A stretch of 64,000 nucleotides of DNA from NCBI GenBank assembly GCA_025056565.1, contig JANWWA010000012.1:1-64000 (forward strand), read 5' to 3'. The notes beneath the pieces are model-generated. The model had not been told where the DNA came from. It ran no database searches and was given only the letters and a program-made list of their open reading frames with translations. Positions 7,636 through 15,956 of the stretch are shown here, one piece after another. A program made the position numbers and the translations under genes. Position 1 is the stretch's first letter. Every line of letters begins with the position of its first letter. This DNA is from Chloroherpetonaceae bacterium (GTDB lineage Bacteria; Bacteroidota; Chlorobiia; Chlorobiales; Thermochlorobacteraceae).

Positions 7636-8946
7636 ATGAACGCAGTACACCTCTATGCCGCCAGACACACCGACGCTGCGCACATCAAAGAGTTTTTCAC
7701 CAAGAAATTGCTCCGTGAAACCGAAGCGCCGATTGCGATTTTTGATGGCATCTTCTACGAAGCCAAAAATGAGCGCGTGGGCGGACTGTCGTTTCACGAC
7801 TATCTGATTTTCTCAAATAAGTCAATTTATTTCTGGGCGCGCGGCGTCAGCAAAGACTACCTCGATCGATTTAACTTGGGCGCAGTCTCTATTGCGGCAC
7901 GGGAAAAAGACCGAGATTTTTCTACGCTGAATCTGACCATTGAGCGTGAAAACAAACCAGCAATCTACCTCATTTTTGATTTTGTCCCTGCCAGCGAAGT
8001 TAGCAAACTGATGCTGCTACATCTGACGCTGGAAACGGAAATCGAAAACACATTAGGCAAGCACTACTTAGGCGAGATTCCAGACGAGTTAGCAAAGCGG
8101 CTTTTGGAGCAAGCAAAAACCGTCGTTGAGCTTCGAGCTTTCCCAATTGAAGAACCAAAGCCAGAGCCTGAATTAGAGCCAGAGCTGGAATTACCGCCGT
8201 TTGCGGCAATGATGCCAAACGTCTCAGGGGGCTACACACAAATCTACGGAGAGGGTTTATTAGACCGCATGAAGCGAATGCGGGCAGCAGAACAGCAAGG
8301 ATGGGGCAGTCAAGCAGGCACACAAGCCAACGGTTCATACCGCTACTCTGCGGAGTTTCTGCGCAATCAGCCACGCTATCCCTTCTCGCCACCATTTCCT
8401 GCAGAAAAGCTCGACCCAATTACGCTACGGCGCGCTGAGGCAATTGTGCGCGATGTAATAAGCGCAATTCCAGAAGAGTATCGTGAGCAGGCAAAGAAAG
8501 ACTTGAAAGAAATGCCTGAGCGGTTTTCAAATGCCATCTTGGCGGTCAATGAGCTGTTGCAAAACATCGCTAAAAGCAAAGAGACACAAGATTTCGTCAT
8601 TCAAGTTGTAGAAACAGCCGTTAAGAACGATGGTATTTTGGGCGCGGTGATAAAGGGAATGAAAACGCTGGTGGAGACCGTAGTGAATGTACCTGCGGCA
8701 CAGCCATCTAGCACTACTGCCTCAGCAGGACAGACGGCTGCGCAAAGCAAGACTTCAACCGCAAAAGAAACGCAAACAGACGACGAACCTAAGGAAGCAG
8801 AAGAACTCAAAGGTAAAATCGGAAGTCTCTTCAGTTCCGCAAGTTCTGCAGGGTCACCCACTTCCTCTGATGAGAGTCAACAGCAACGTGCGACCACAAC
8901 ACCTGCGGAGCGAAAGGAACGCAAAAAAATCCATATCAAAAGCTAA
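7636..8946 (+). CDS. Unknown chlorosome-island protein with PH-like N-terminal domain
   Basis: A 436-residue protein I do not recognise as a named family. Residues about 30-140 look like a small bacterial PH/YokE-type fold: FDGIFYEAKNERV, DYLIFSNKSIYFW and a later beta-rich stretch ending YLIFDFVPASE, then a helix. A Pro/Glu run (EEPKPEPELEPELELPP, from 172) leads to a middle segment, then a helical region (about 265-350) ending in a hydrophobic ILGAVIKGMKTLVETVVNV patch like the C-terminal part of Csm proteins. The last 80 residues are Ser/Thr/Lys-rich and disordered. It lies between csmA and the second ArsA-like ATPase, so an attachment or assembly factor for the chlorosome is a reasonable guess. 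Confidence 0.7.
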   Translation: MNAVHLYAARHTDAAHIKEFFTKKLLRETEAPIAIFDGIFYEAKNERVGGLSFHDYLIFSNKSIYFWARGVSKDYLDRFNLGAVSIAAREKDRDFSTLNLTIERENKPAIYLIFDFVPASEVSKLMLLHLTLETEIENTLGKHYLGEIPDELAKRLLEQAKTVVELRAFPIEEPKPEPELEPELELPPFAAMMPNVSGGYTQIYGEGLLDRMKRMRAAEQQGWGSQAGTQANGSYRYSAEFLRNQPRYPFSPPFPAEKLDPITLRRAEAIVRDVISAIPEEYREQAKKDLKEMPERFSNAILAVNELLQNIAKSKETQDFVIQVVETAVKNDGILGAVIKGMKTLVETVVNVPAAQPSSTTASAGQTAAQSKTSTAKETQTDDEPKEAEELKGKIGSLFSSASSAGSPTSSDESQQQRATTTPAERKERKKIHIKS

Positions 8947-8979
8947 ACAAAACTGAAAAGCAGAAAGGATAGATGCGTT

Positions 8980-10131
8980 ATGAGAATTCTGGTCTATTTA
9001 GGCAAAGGTGGGGTCGGCAAAACAACGGTGTCGTCAGCCACGGCGGTGAGTGTGGCGCGACGAGGCAAGCGCACGCTCATTATCAGCACCGATATTGCTC
9101 ATAGCCTTGCCGATGCCCTCGATGTGGAGTTAGGCAGTGCGCCCATCGAGGTAGAGCCAAATCTCTACGCAATGGAAGTGAACATTTTAGCCGAAATCCG
9201 AAATCACTGGTCGGAATTTAGCGGCTACTTTTCAACCATACTCTCACACGATGGCGTCTCAGAAATTGTGGCGGACGAGCTGGCCATCCTGCCCGGAATG
9301 GAAGAAATGGTCAGCCTCAAGCATCTCTGGGAAGCCGCAAAGTCAGGCAAATACGACGTAATTGTAGTGGATGCTGCACCTACAGGTGAAACCATGCGCC
9401 TCTTAGCGATGCCCGATGCATACCGCTGGTACACCGATAAAATCGCCTCGTGGCATCTAAAAACCATCAGCTTTGCTTATCCGCTTATTCAAAAGCTGAT
9501 GCCAAGGAAAAACATCTTCAAGCTGATGCCCGAGATTGCAAACCATATGAAAGAGCTTTATACGATACTGACTGATCCAGAAATTGCTTCATATCGCATC
9601 GTGCTGAACCCTGAAAATATGGTGATTAAAGAAGCGCTGCGAGCACAGACCTACCTAAATCTCTTTGGCTACACCTTAGATGCGGCGATTGTAAACAAAA
9701 TTTTGCCCGACAAATCGCCCGACCCATATGTGCAAGCCTTAGTGGCGCAGCAGAAAAAATATCTCACGAAAATAGAAAATTGCTTTTACCCTGTTCCGAT
9801 TTTCTATGTGCCATACTACGATAGTGAAGTGATTGGCTGCGACCGATTGGACGAAATGACCAAAGACATTTTCGGTAACCATGCTCCAGAGAGTGTCTTT
9901 TACAGAGGGCATCGCACGCATCAAGTAGAAAAGGATAACGGCAAGTATCACCTCAGGCTCTACCTGCCGAATGTCGAAATCAACCACGTGCAAATGAATG
10001 TCAAAGGCGATGAGCTGCTAATTGAGGTCAATAACTTTCGCAAAAATATCGTGTTGCCGAATGTCTTGGTGGGCCGGAAAACTGAAGGCGCTACATATGA
10101 GAATGGAAATTTAGATGTGGTTTTTAGATAA
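8980..10131 (+). CDS. ArsA/Get3-family ATPase with C-terminal HSP20-like domain, second copy
   Basis: A 383-residue paralogue of the ATPase at 5001. Walker A GKGGVGKT at residues 8-15; the switch reads [13 protein letters not shown] (Ile instead of the usual Pro) and the later motif DAAPTGET at 131-138 (Ala instead of Thr). The C-terminal 70 residues form the HSP20-like domain ([27 protein letters not shown]). It closes the chlorosome island 33 bp after the PH-like gene, so the two are probably cotranscribed. Two diverged copies suggest a heterodimer or two client sets. No arsenic genes nearby. Confidence 0.85.
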   Translation: MRILVYLGKGGVGKTTVSSATAVSVARRGKRTLIISTDIAHSLADALDVELGSAPIEVEPNLYAMEVNILAEIRNHWSEFSGYFSTILSHDGVSEIVADELAILPGMEEMVSLKHLWEAAKSGKYDVIVVDAAPTGETMRLLAMPDAYRWYTDKIASWHLKTISFAYPLIQKLMPRKNIFKLMPEIANHMKELYTILTDPEIASYRIVLNPENMVIKEALRAQTYLNLFGYTLDAAIVNKILPDKSPDPYVQALVAQQKKYLTKIENCFYPVPIFYVPYYDSEVIGCDRLDEMTKDIFGNHAPESVFYRGHRTHQVEKDNGKYHLRLYLPNVEINHVQMNVKGDELLIEVNNFRKNIVLPNVLVGRKTEGATYENGNLDVVFR

Positions 10132-10899
10132 GCGCAAGAAGTGATGGTCGATATGGTCGATTTTGTCTGTAAGTAATTGTTTTAATGTTAGTTAAAATTC
10201 TAAGAGCTGAGCGTATGCGCAAGTAATTTTGCTTTCTGCGACGGGTAAACCGTGCTATGTTGCAGTTAGCAGTGAGAACGAAACGCGGTTTCTAAAAATT
10301 TCAGCGGGAACGCGCAATGTCAGTCCGAAGGAAAATGCAAAACTTGGCAAAGAAGATGTGGCGACTTGTAGAGGTCCACATCTTTTTTGCGATGTCAATT
10401 GTGGCTGGCAATGCGGTGGTAAAGCACATCTCGGCAAGTGTAGCAAAGGTGCAGGATAAGCGCCAGCGCATTGCGGTAGAGCGTGCGATTCCCGACTACC
10501 TTTCCTCAGAGACCGCCACCATTGAAAAAGGATTAGCTTCTCCTACGCCGTCACCACAAAAGAATTGGCTTTGGACGCTCCTCCAGACCAGCCGTGTGTG
10601 GCTTTGCCAAGAATTCATGTTCTCATCTCTGGGGCAGCCGCCATATCTCGCCTTTAATTTGTTTCAAGCACTCACACCGCTCCGCATTTGAGTACTCTCC
10701 TTCCGAGATGCTATGCTGTGCTCTGAAGTAGTGGCATAGCAAGTCGCTTCAGACGAAGTAGTAGTAATGGCATATTCAGCGTCGCTGATTGCAAGAGGAA
10801 AAGTGCGTCAGGAAGATTTTTGAAGGCATACTCTTTGCACCTTGTTCTTTCTCTGAAGAAAGCATTCAAACAACCCAACCTAAGAAAGGAAAAAGTACT
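10132..10899. other. 768-bp gap between the chlorosome island and the lipoprotein/TonB operon
   Basis: No firm gene. The 19-bp motif GTCGATATGGTCGATTTTG (10147-10165) matches that at 4745. A possible short reading frame at 10229-10459 ends in a Cys-rich segment but overlaps an equally open frame at 10317-10691, and neither has a convincing start. An inverted repeat with 8-bp arms (10709-10716/10734-10741) lies in the likely leader of the next operon. I looked for cobalamin and TPP riboswitch signatures and saw none. Confidence 0.45.
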
Positions 10900-11868
10900 A
10901 TGAACTCGAGGTATTTCTCCAAACGTCTTATTCAGCACCTTGCGGTTGTGTTTTTTGCAATCGTTGCGCTAAATCTAGCAGGGTGCAGCAGTGGTAGCGG
11001 CCCAGCAACCTCAGAAGAAAATGTCATTACAGGCACGGTTACCTTCACCTACAACGGCGCACCCCTCACCGATGCCTCAAAGTGGCCGCAAAGCACCAAT
11101 ATCAATGACCCATTTCCAGGGCGAATCAAAATCGCCTTTGTGCCACTTGACCCCACCACGCGTGCACCACGTTCAGGACCAATTGCCGCCATTCCGGGGC
11201 TGGGCGATATACCGGGTATTCCATTTAGCGCATTGCGCAATGGGGTCTATGAGTTTAGCTCCGCTACAGCACGAGATGCCAACAATAATATCATTGGTAG
11301 CTTGCCGAAGGATATTTATGGCGTTTATGTAACATATGTCAATCCGTTCTTTACAGGACAAGCATCACAACAATTCTTGAACACAGGGGTGGTAGCAGAC
11401 CTTCGCAGCACATCAAGCGTCAGAATCACGGACGCAGTAGAGATGCGAGTTGCTGAAACCCTGATGCAATCGGGGCGTACTGGCACGGCGACCTTATCTG
11501 GCACAGTCACCGCTACAGGCAACCTCAACAACTGGCCACCAGCACCAGTAGGACCGCCAACTGCGTGGACAGCGGGCACAGAATTTATTGCGCTCTTCGG
11601 CTTACGTGATGGTGCGCAAGGTCCGGGCTTCTTCCAAGTCTTAGGTAGACCCGCTTCTGGCAACTCCGTAACCTATGCAATCAATATCCCAATGGGTACA
11701 TATCGCAATGTGGTGATTGCACGCTATCGTGTGAATCCAGCAGCTCCGGGCGGATTTGAGACTGTAGCCACGCTGGCTGAGTTTCGCCATCCACAGCACG
11801 GTCGTAATGAAATGACAATGGATGCAGGCAATCGCCAAGCCGTCTGGAACGTGACCATCTCACTCTAA
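10900..11868 (+). CDS. Lipoprotein preceding a TonB-dependent receptor
   Basis: A 322-residue lipoprotein. The ATG at 10900 is favoured over upstream ones because it gives a proper signal: MNSRYFSKRL, hydrophobic core VVFFAIVALNL and lipobox LAGC near residue 29, with AAGAAAGGAAAA just upstream. The mature part is beta-rich with segments such as VITGTVTFTYNGAPLTD and GTATLSGTVTATGNLNNWPP, resembling immunoglobulin-like or carboxypeptidase-regulatory folds. It is followed 65 bp later by the TonB receptor, so it may be a surface partner of that receptor. Ligand unknown. Confidence 0.75.
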   Translation: MNSRYFSKRLIQHLAVVFFAIVALNLAGCSSGSGPATSEENVITGTVTFTYNGAPLTDASKWPQSTNINDPFPGRIKIAFVPLDPTTRAPRSGPIAAIPGLGDIPGIPFSALRNGVYEFSSATARDANNNIIGSLPKDIYGVYVTYVNPFFTGQASQQFLNTGVVADLRSTSSVRITDAVEMRVAETLMQSGRTGTATLSGTVTATGNLNNWPPAPVGPPTAWTAGTEFIALFGLRDGAQGPGFFQVLGRPASGNSVTYAINIPMGTYRNVVIARYRVNPAAPGGFETVATLAEFRHPQHGRNEMTMDAGNRQAVWNVTISL

Positions 11869-11933
11869 TGAAAGACGGGTAGGAAGTGCAAAAACTTCCT
11901 ACCCCTTCCTGTAACTCAAACATTTTGCAAGCT

Positions 11934-14468
11934 ATGACTCAAGCAATTGCACAGGTGCGCTCAATAATCCTACTTGGCGCGATGCTCTTTGTGGTTGGGA
12001 CAGTTGCAGTCGCCCAAAGCGGTGGCACGCTGAAAGGGCTGGTTCGAGATGCAGAGACAAAAGAGGCGGTAATTGGTGCAAGCGTGGCACTGCATCAAAC
12101 CAAATTGGGAGCGGTAGCCAACACCAAAGGGTATTTTGAGATTCAGAATATCCCTGAGGGCATTTATGAAGTACGCATCTCAGCGGTCGGCTACAAAACA
12201 CGCTTCAAGCAAGTGCACATTTACGATGGCAAAGTGGAAACGCTGGAGATTGCCTTGCAGCCCTCGAGCGTGATGGGCGATGAAGTAGTGGTCTCCGCAT
12301 CGCGCTATGAACAAAATAAGCTGGATTTGCCGATTACGATTAGCGTGATTCCGATGAAACAAATTGACCAGCTGCCAGCGCCGTCGTTAGATCGAGCACT
12401 GGAAGCTGTACCTGGCGTTGATGTGATTCGCTCTGGTGGTATTGGCACATCGAACTTGCAAATTCGTGGTTCAAATGGTTTCACAGGCGGTGGACTAAGC
12501 ACGCGTGTCTTGATGCTCTACGATGGTTTCCCAATGAATTCTGCGGATGCAAACTCCGTAGTTTGGCAAGCGGTCAATGTCTCGCATCTGGAACGCTTAG
12601 AGGTAGTCAAGGGTGCAGCTTCGGCAATGTATGGCTCAGCGGCAATGGGTGGTGTCATTAATGCCATCAGTCTTTTGCCAAAGGAATTTACCGTGCGCGC
12701 AAAGTTTATGAATGGCTTCTATGACAATCCACCCGCTGGTGTCAAACCATTCCCCGGCATCAATCGACCTTACTTTTACAATGGCAATATCCTCATTGGT
12801 GACCAGCAAGGACCGCTCTCATACAGCGCCATCTACTCACGCATTAGTGACCCGGGCTACCGTGATGCAGGTCAGTTTTACAGCGACAACATTAACTTTT
12901 CAGCACGCTACCAAATCAATGGAAGCCAGTCATTGCAACTATCGTCGGTGATGAACTGGTCACATGGGGGGGTCGCATATGGTTGGTTAAATGTGGGTGA
13001 CCCACTAGGCGTGCCGCCCGGACCAGTATTTGTCAATGGCGAGCCTCGTATTGTAAATGGGCAACAAGTGATTGGGCGCTTTTTCCTCAGCGATGATGAA
13101 ACACGCCGCGAATCGCAACTGGTAGGGCTAACACATCAAGTCATTTTAAGCTCCTCCGCCAGCTGGGAAACAAAGATTCATTTTAATCGCTCGTACTTCC
13201 GAATCCTCTACTATCCAAAGGAAGACATTGCCTTCGATCAATTTGATAGGCAGGGTAATTTTATTGGTAACTTCCAGCGTTACTCATTTGGCAAAGTAAT
13301 TCGCCGTCCATATGACCCCAATGACCCGAGCACATACAATGACTCAGAGGCGCGTCGCTACGGGCTTTTCAGCCGATTGCTATGGATGCGCGATGACCAC
13401 AAGCTCAGCGCAGGCATTGAAGGCGCCTTCAACGATGTGCGCTCAACGCTTTATACTAATTCGTCGGACTTCAACATCGGTGCGTTCTTCCAAGATGAGG
13501 TGCAGTTAGGAGAACGCTTCAAGGTTACGGCAGGCTTGCGTTTCGACTATCACCGCCTTGTGCCCAGCACAGTGACATACGTTGACCAAATCATTTTTGT
13601 GCAACAGGGCAGGGAAGTTGTGCGCACAGAGCCTATTCAAACGCAAAACCTGTGGCAGATTAGTCCAAGGCTTGCCATAAATTACCAGTTTGATGAGGCG
13701 ACTGCCATTCGTGCCTCTGTGGGGCGGAGCTTTCGTGCACCAACGATTGGTGAACGCTTCGTCACGCAAGCGGGCTTTTTCCTCGGCAATCCAAATCCCG
13801 CGCTCGATGCAGAGCGGCTTACAAGTTTCGAAGTCGGTCTCTTTCGCTCATTCTCAAAGATTCTCTCCATTGATGTGGCGGCATACTTCAACCGCTACGA
13901 CAATCTGATTGAGTCTATCAACATCAATCCAAATGCCAGTGCGCTGGATATTTCATCGAGTGTCTTTCAATTCATCAACACGGCGAATGCAAACATTTAC
14001 GGAGTAGAGCTGTCGCTGATTTCGCAACCTCTCGACCCGCTCACGATTCAAGTCAACTATGCGTGGATGCGCGCCACTGGCTCAACGCCCGATAACATCT
14101 TGGGAGGCAACCGCAACCCACCTGAATACCAAAACTGGCTTCCATACCGTCCAGAGCATAACCTAACGTTCCGTGCCGAGCTTTTGTTCAAAGGTTGGTT
14201 GCCAGAACTATTTGCAGGCGGGAGTGTGTCGCTCAATGGTCGCTATGTCAGTCGCATCAATGCCGTGCGCATTGTAGCCAATTCACAGGGGTTAAACTAT
14301 CCGGGCAATTTTCTTGTGCTCGATGCCACAGTGCGCTGGCAGCTCTTCGAGCGCCTGACACTAACGGGAATGATTCTCAACATTGCCAACACGCAGTATG
14401 AAGAACTGGAGACCTATCGTGCGCCTGGGCGCAGTTTTCACCTCGGCGTTGAGTTTGGCTTGAACTAA
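11934..14468 (+). CDS. TonB-dependent outer-membrane receptor
   Basis: An 844-residue receptor (start at 11934). Signal peptide ending near VAVAQ, then a CarboxypepD_reg-like domain (GTLKGLVRDAETKEAVIGAS, residues about 30-115), a plug domain (DEVVVSASRYEQNKLDLP, then LDRALEAVPGVDVI and LQIRGSNGF), and a 22-strand beta-barrel whose end FHLGVEFGLN has the usual aromatic-rich terminus. These receptors import iron chelates, cobalamin or other bulky ligands with energy from TonB. The gene sits between a lipoprotein and, only 13 bp downstream, a pigment-carrier-type MFS gene, which hints at a tetrapyrrole or metal ligand. That link is inference. Confidence 0.9.
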   Translation: MTQAIAQVRSIILLGAMLFVVGTVAVAQSGGTLKGLVRDAETKEAVIGASVALHQTKLGAVANTKGYFEIQNIPEGIYEVRISAVGYKTRFKQVHIYDGKVETLEIALQPSSVMGDEVVVSASRYEQNKLDLPITISVIPMKQIDQLPAPSLDRALEAVPGVDVIRSGGIGTSNLQIRGSNGFTGGGLSTRVLMLYDGFPMNSADANSVVWQAVNVSHLERLEVVKGAASAMYGSAAMGGVINAISLLPKEFTVRAKFMNGFYDNPPAGVKPFPGINRPYFYNGNILIGDQQGPLSYSAIYSRISDPGYRDAGQFYSDNINFSARYQINGSQSLQLSSVMNWSHGGVAYGWLNVGDPLGVPPGPVFVNGEPRIVNGQQVIGRFFLSDDETRRESQLVGLTHQVILSSSASWETKIHFNRSYFRILYYPKEDIAFDQFDRQGNFIGNFQRYSFGKVIRRPYDPNDPSTYNDSEARRYGLFSRLLWMRDDHKLSAGIEGAFNDVRSTLYTNSSDFNIGAFFQDEVQLGERFKVTAGLRFDYHRLVPSTVTYVDQIIFVQQGREVVRTEPIQTQNLWQISPRLAINYQFDEATAIRASVGRSFRAPTIGERFVTQAGFFLGNPNPALDAERLTSFEVGLFRSFSKILSIDVAAYFNRYDNLIESININPNASALDISSSVFQFINTANANIYGVELSLISQPLDPLTIQVNYAWMRATGSTPDNILGGNRNPPEYQNWLPYRPEHNLTFRAELLFKGWLPELFAGGSVSLNGRYVSRINAVRIVANSQGLNYPGNFLVLDATVRWQLFERLTLTGMILNIANTQYEELETYRAPGRSFHLGVEFGLN

Positions 14469-14481
14469 ACGGAGCGCAGAA

Positions 14482-15831
14482 ATGGCAACGGCATTTGCTC
14501 AGCACTGGCGCAATGGACGCATCATCGTGCAGCTTGCAGTTTTGAAAGTGAGTGTCGGTTGGATGTATGCATTGCTCAGCAGCAACTTCAACCGTATCAC
14601 CATCTATGAACTAGGCATTGCGGCCGTGCTGATTACGACAATGCTGGGCGTCTATCACCTTGCGTCGCCATTCAAGGTGTGGTTCGGCAAACTCTCTGAT
14701 GAGCGACCAATGTGGGGACGCCACCGCACGCCGTATCTCTTTCTTGGCTCAATGCTGTCGGCTATCATCTTTCCTGTGTTGCCACAGTTAGCACTGGCGA
14801 TGAGTGAAGGTGCAGTGTGGGCATTTGTTTTAGGCTATGTGCTGCTTTTGCTCTACGGAATTGGTCTGGATATGGCTGGGTCGGCACACTATGCACTGGC
14901 AGCTGAAGTATTGCCATACAACTTACGGGGAATGGCCGTAACCGCAATGTTTACAATGACTATTGCCAGCACCATTTTCTCGGCGGCTTATATCAAGTTC
15001 GCTATGCCAGTCTATTCTTTTGAAACGATGCAAGAACTCTATGCCCTGACACCCCTTATCGTGGGAGCCAGTGCAGTGTTAGGCTTGATAGGTGTAGAAC
15101 CGCAAGAAAAAGGTGCAACGCGCAAATCTGTAGCGACGGAATTGCCAAGCAATGTCTTCAAGATGATGGGGGCCATGCTTCGGCGCGATAAGGCTATTGA
15201 ACAATTCTTCTTCTTTGTGCTGATCTCCACTGCAGGCATCTTCCTGCAAGACTCCATTCTCGAGGTCTTCGGTGCAAGCGTGCTCAAAATGAGCGTGAAA
15301 GAAACCACATCGTTTCAGCAAATCTGGGGTGGTGGGGTGTTGCTGGGAATGGTTGTGATGGCTATCGCTACCGCAATTCGACCGCTCAGCAAAGTACGTA
15401 TTGCATTGGTGGGTAACTACGGCACAGCAGCTGGGCTGCTCTTGCTTTCGGCAGTTTCATTGATGGAAGAGCGAACGATTCTCTATACTGCCCTGCTCAC
15501 GATGGGCATCTCAACGGGCTTGCATACGCTCGGTACGGTGACCACGATGATGGACTTAACGGTGGAGAACGCCAAAGCGACCTATATGGGTCTCTGGGGC
15601 TTTGCAATTATGATTGGGCATGGCATCGCAAGTCTTGCATCAGGGGGCTTGGTGACACTGCTCATTGAGCAAATCGGTTTAGCGGCAAGCACTGGTTATG
15701 CCCTCATTTTTCTCTTTGAAGCCACCTTACTCGTTGTAGGTGCCGCAATGCTCTTTGGCATTGATGTTCAGAAGTTCCAGCGGCTCAATCAGCGTGAACT
15801 GTGGCTCTCGCTTGAAGCACAAGCCGACTAA
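14482..15831 (+). CDS. MFS carrier of the bacteriochlorophyll-delivery (PucC/BCH2) family, copy 1
   Basis: A 449-residue, 12-helix major facilitator. Family traits are the early motif LSSNFNRITIYELGI, the loop GKLSDERPMWGRHRTPYLFLG, and late GLWGFAIMIGHGIASLASGG. The family includes PucC, LhaA and the green-bacterial Bch2 type; they are thought to help deliver (bacterio)chlorophyll to antenna or reaction-centre proteins. It follows the TonB receptor by 13 bp and is closed by a terminator at 15890, so it belongs to that operon rather than to bchNBL. It is one of three paralogues in this window. Confidence 0.85.
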   Translation: MATAFAQHWRNGRIIVQLAVLKVSVGWMYALLSSNFNRITIYELGIAAVLITTMLGVYHLASPFKVWFGKLSDERPMWGRHRTPYLFLGSMLSAIIFPVLPQLALAMSEGAVWAFVLGYVLLLLYGIGLDMAGSAHYALAAEVLPYNLRGMAVTAMFTMTIASTIFSAAYIKFAMPVYSFETMQELYALTPLIVGASAVLGLIGVEPQEKGATRKSVATELPSNVFKMMGAMLRRDKAIEQFFFFVLISTAGIFLQDSILEVFGASVLKMSVKETTSFQQIWGGGVLLGMVVMAIATAIRPLSKVRIALVGNYGTAAGLLLLSAVSLMEERTILYTALLTMGISTGLHTLGTVTTMMDLTVENAKATYMGLWGFAIMIGHGIASLASGGLVTLLIEQIGLAASTGYALIFLFEATLLVVGAAMLFGIDVQKFQRLNQRELWLSLEAQAD

Positions 15832-15889
15832 GCAGAACAGTTTTTCCGCAGTTCTCTCTGGTGATTTGTTCTTTTGCCTTGCTGAAGTA

Positions 15890-15934
15890 AAACCTCGCTT
15901 TCCAGCATATTCGGAGAGCGAGGTTTGTTTTAAT
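15890..15934 (+). terminator. Rho-independent terminator before bchN
   Basis: AAACCTCGCT (15890-15899) pairs exactly with AGCGAGGTTT (15917-15926), with a TCC/GGA extension, and is followed by GTTTTAATT. It separates the TonB/MFS operon from bchN, whose ATG is at 15957. Confidence 0.75.
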
Positions 15935-15956
15935 TCACCGAAAACTGATATGCGCG

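Noticed and set aside
5001-10131. Arsenite resistance operon
   Set aside because: No arsB, arsR or arsC is nearby and the ATPases have HSP20-like tails and lack the arsenite cysteines.
10317-10691. 124-residue frame in the gap before the lipoprotein gene
   Set aside because: No ribosome site, odd composition, overlaps another open frame of equal quality, and no recognisable domain.
10132-10899. Cobalamin riboswitch before the TonB receptor operon
   Set aside because: The conserved B12-box sequence was not found on the plus strand; only an unrelated 8-bp inverted repeat is seen.
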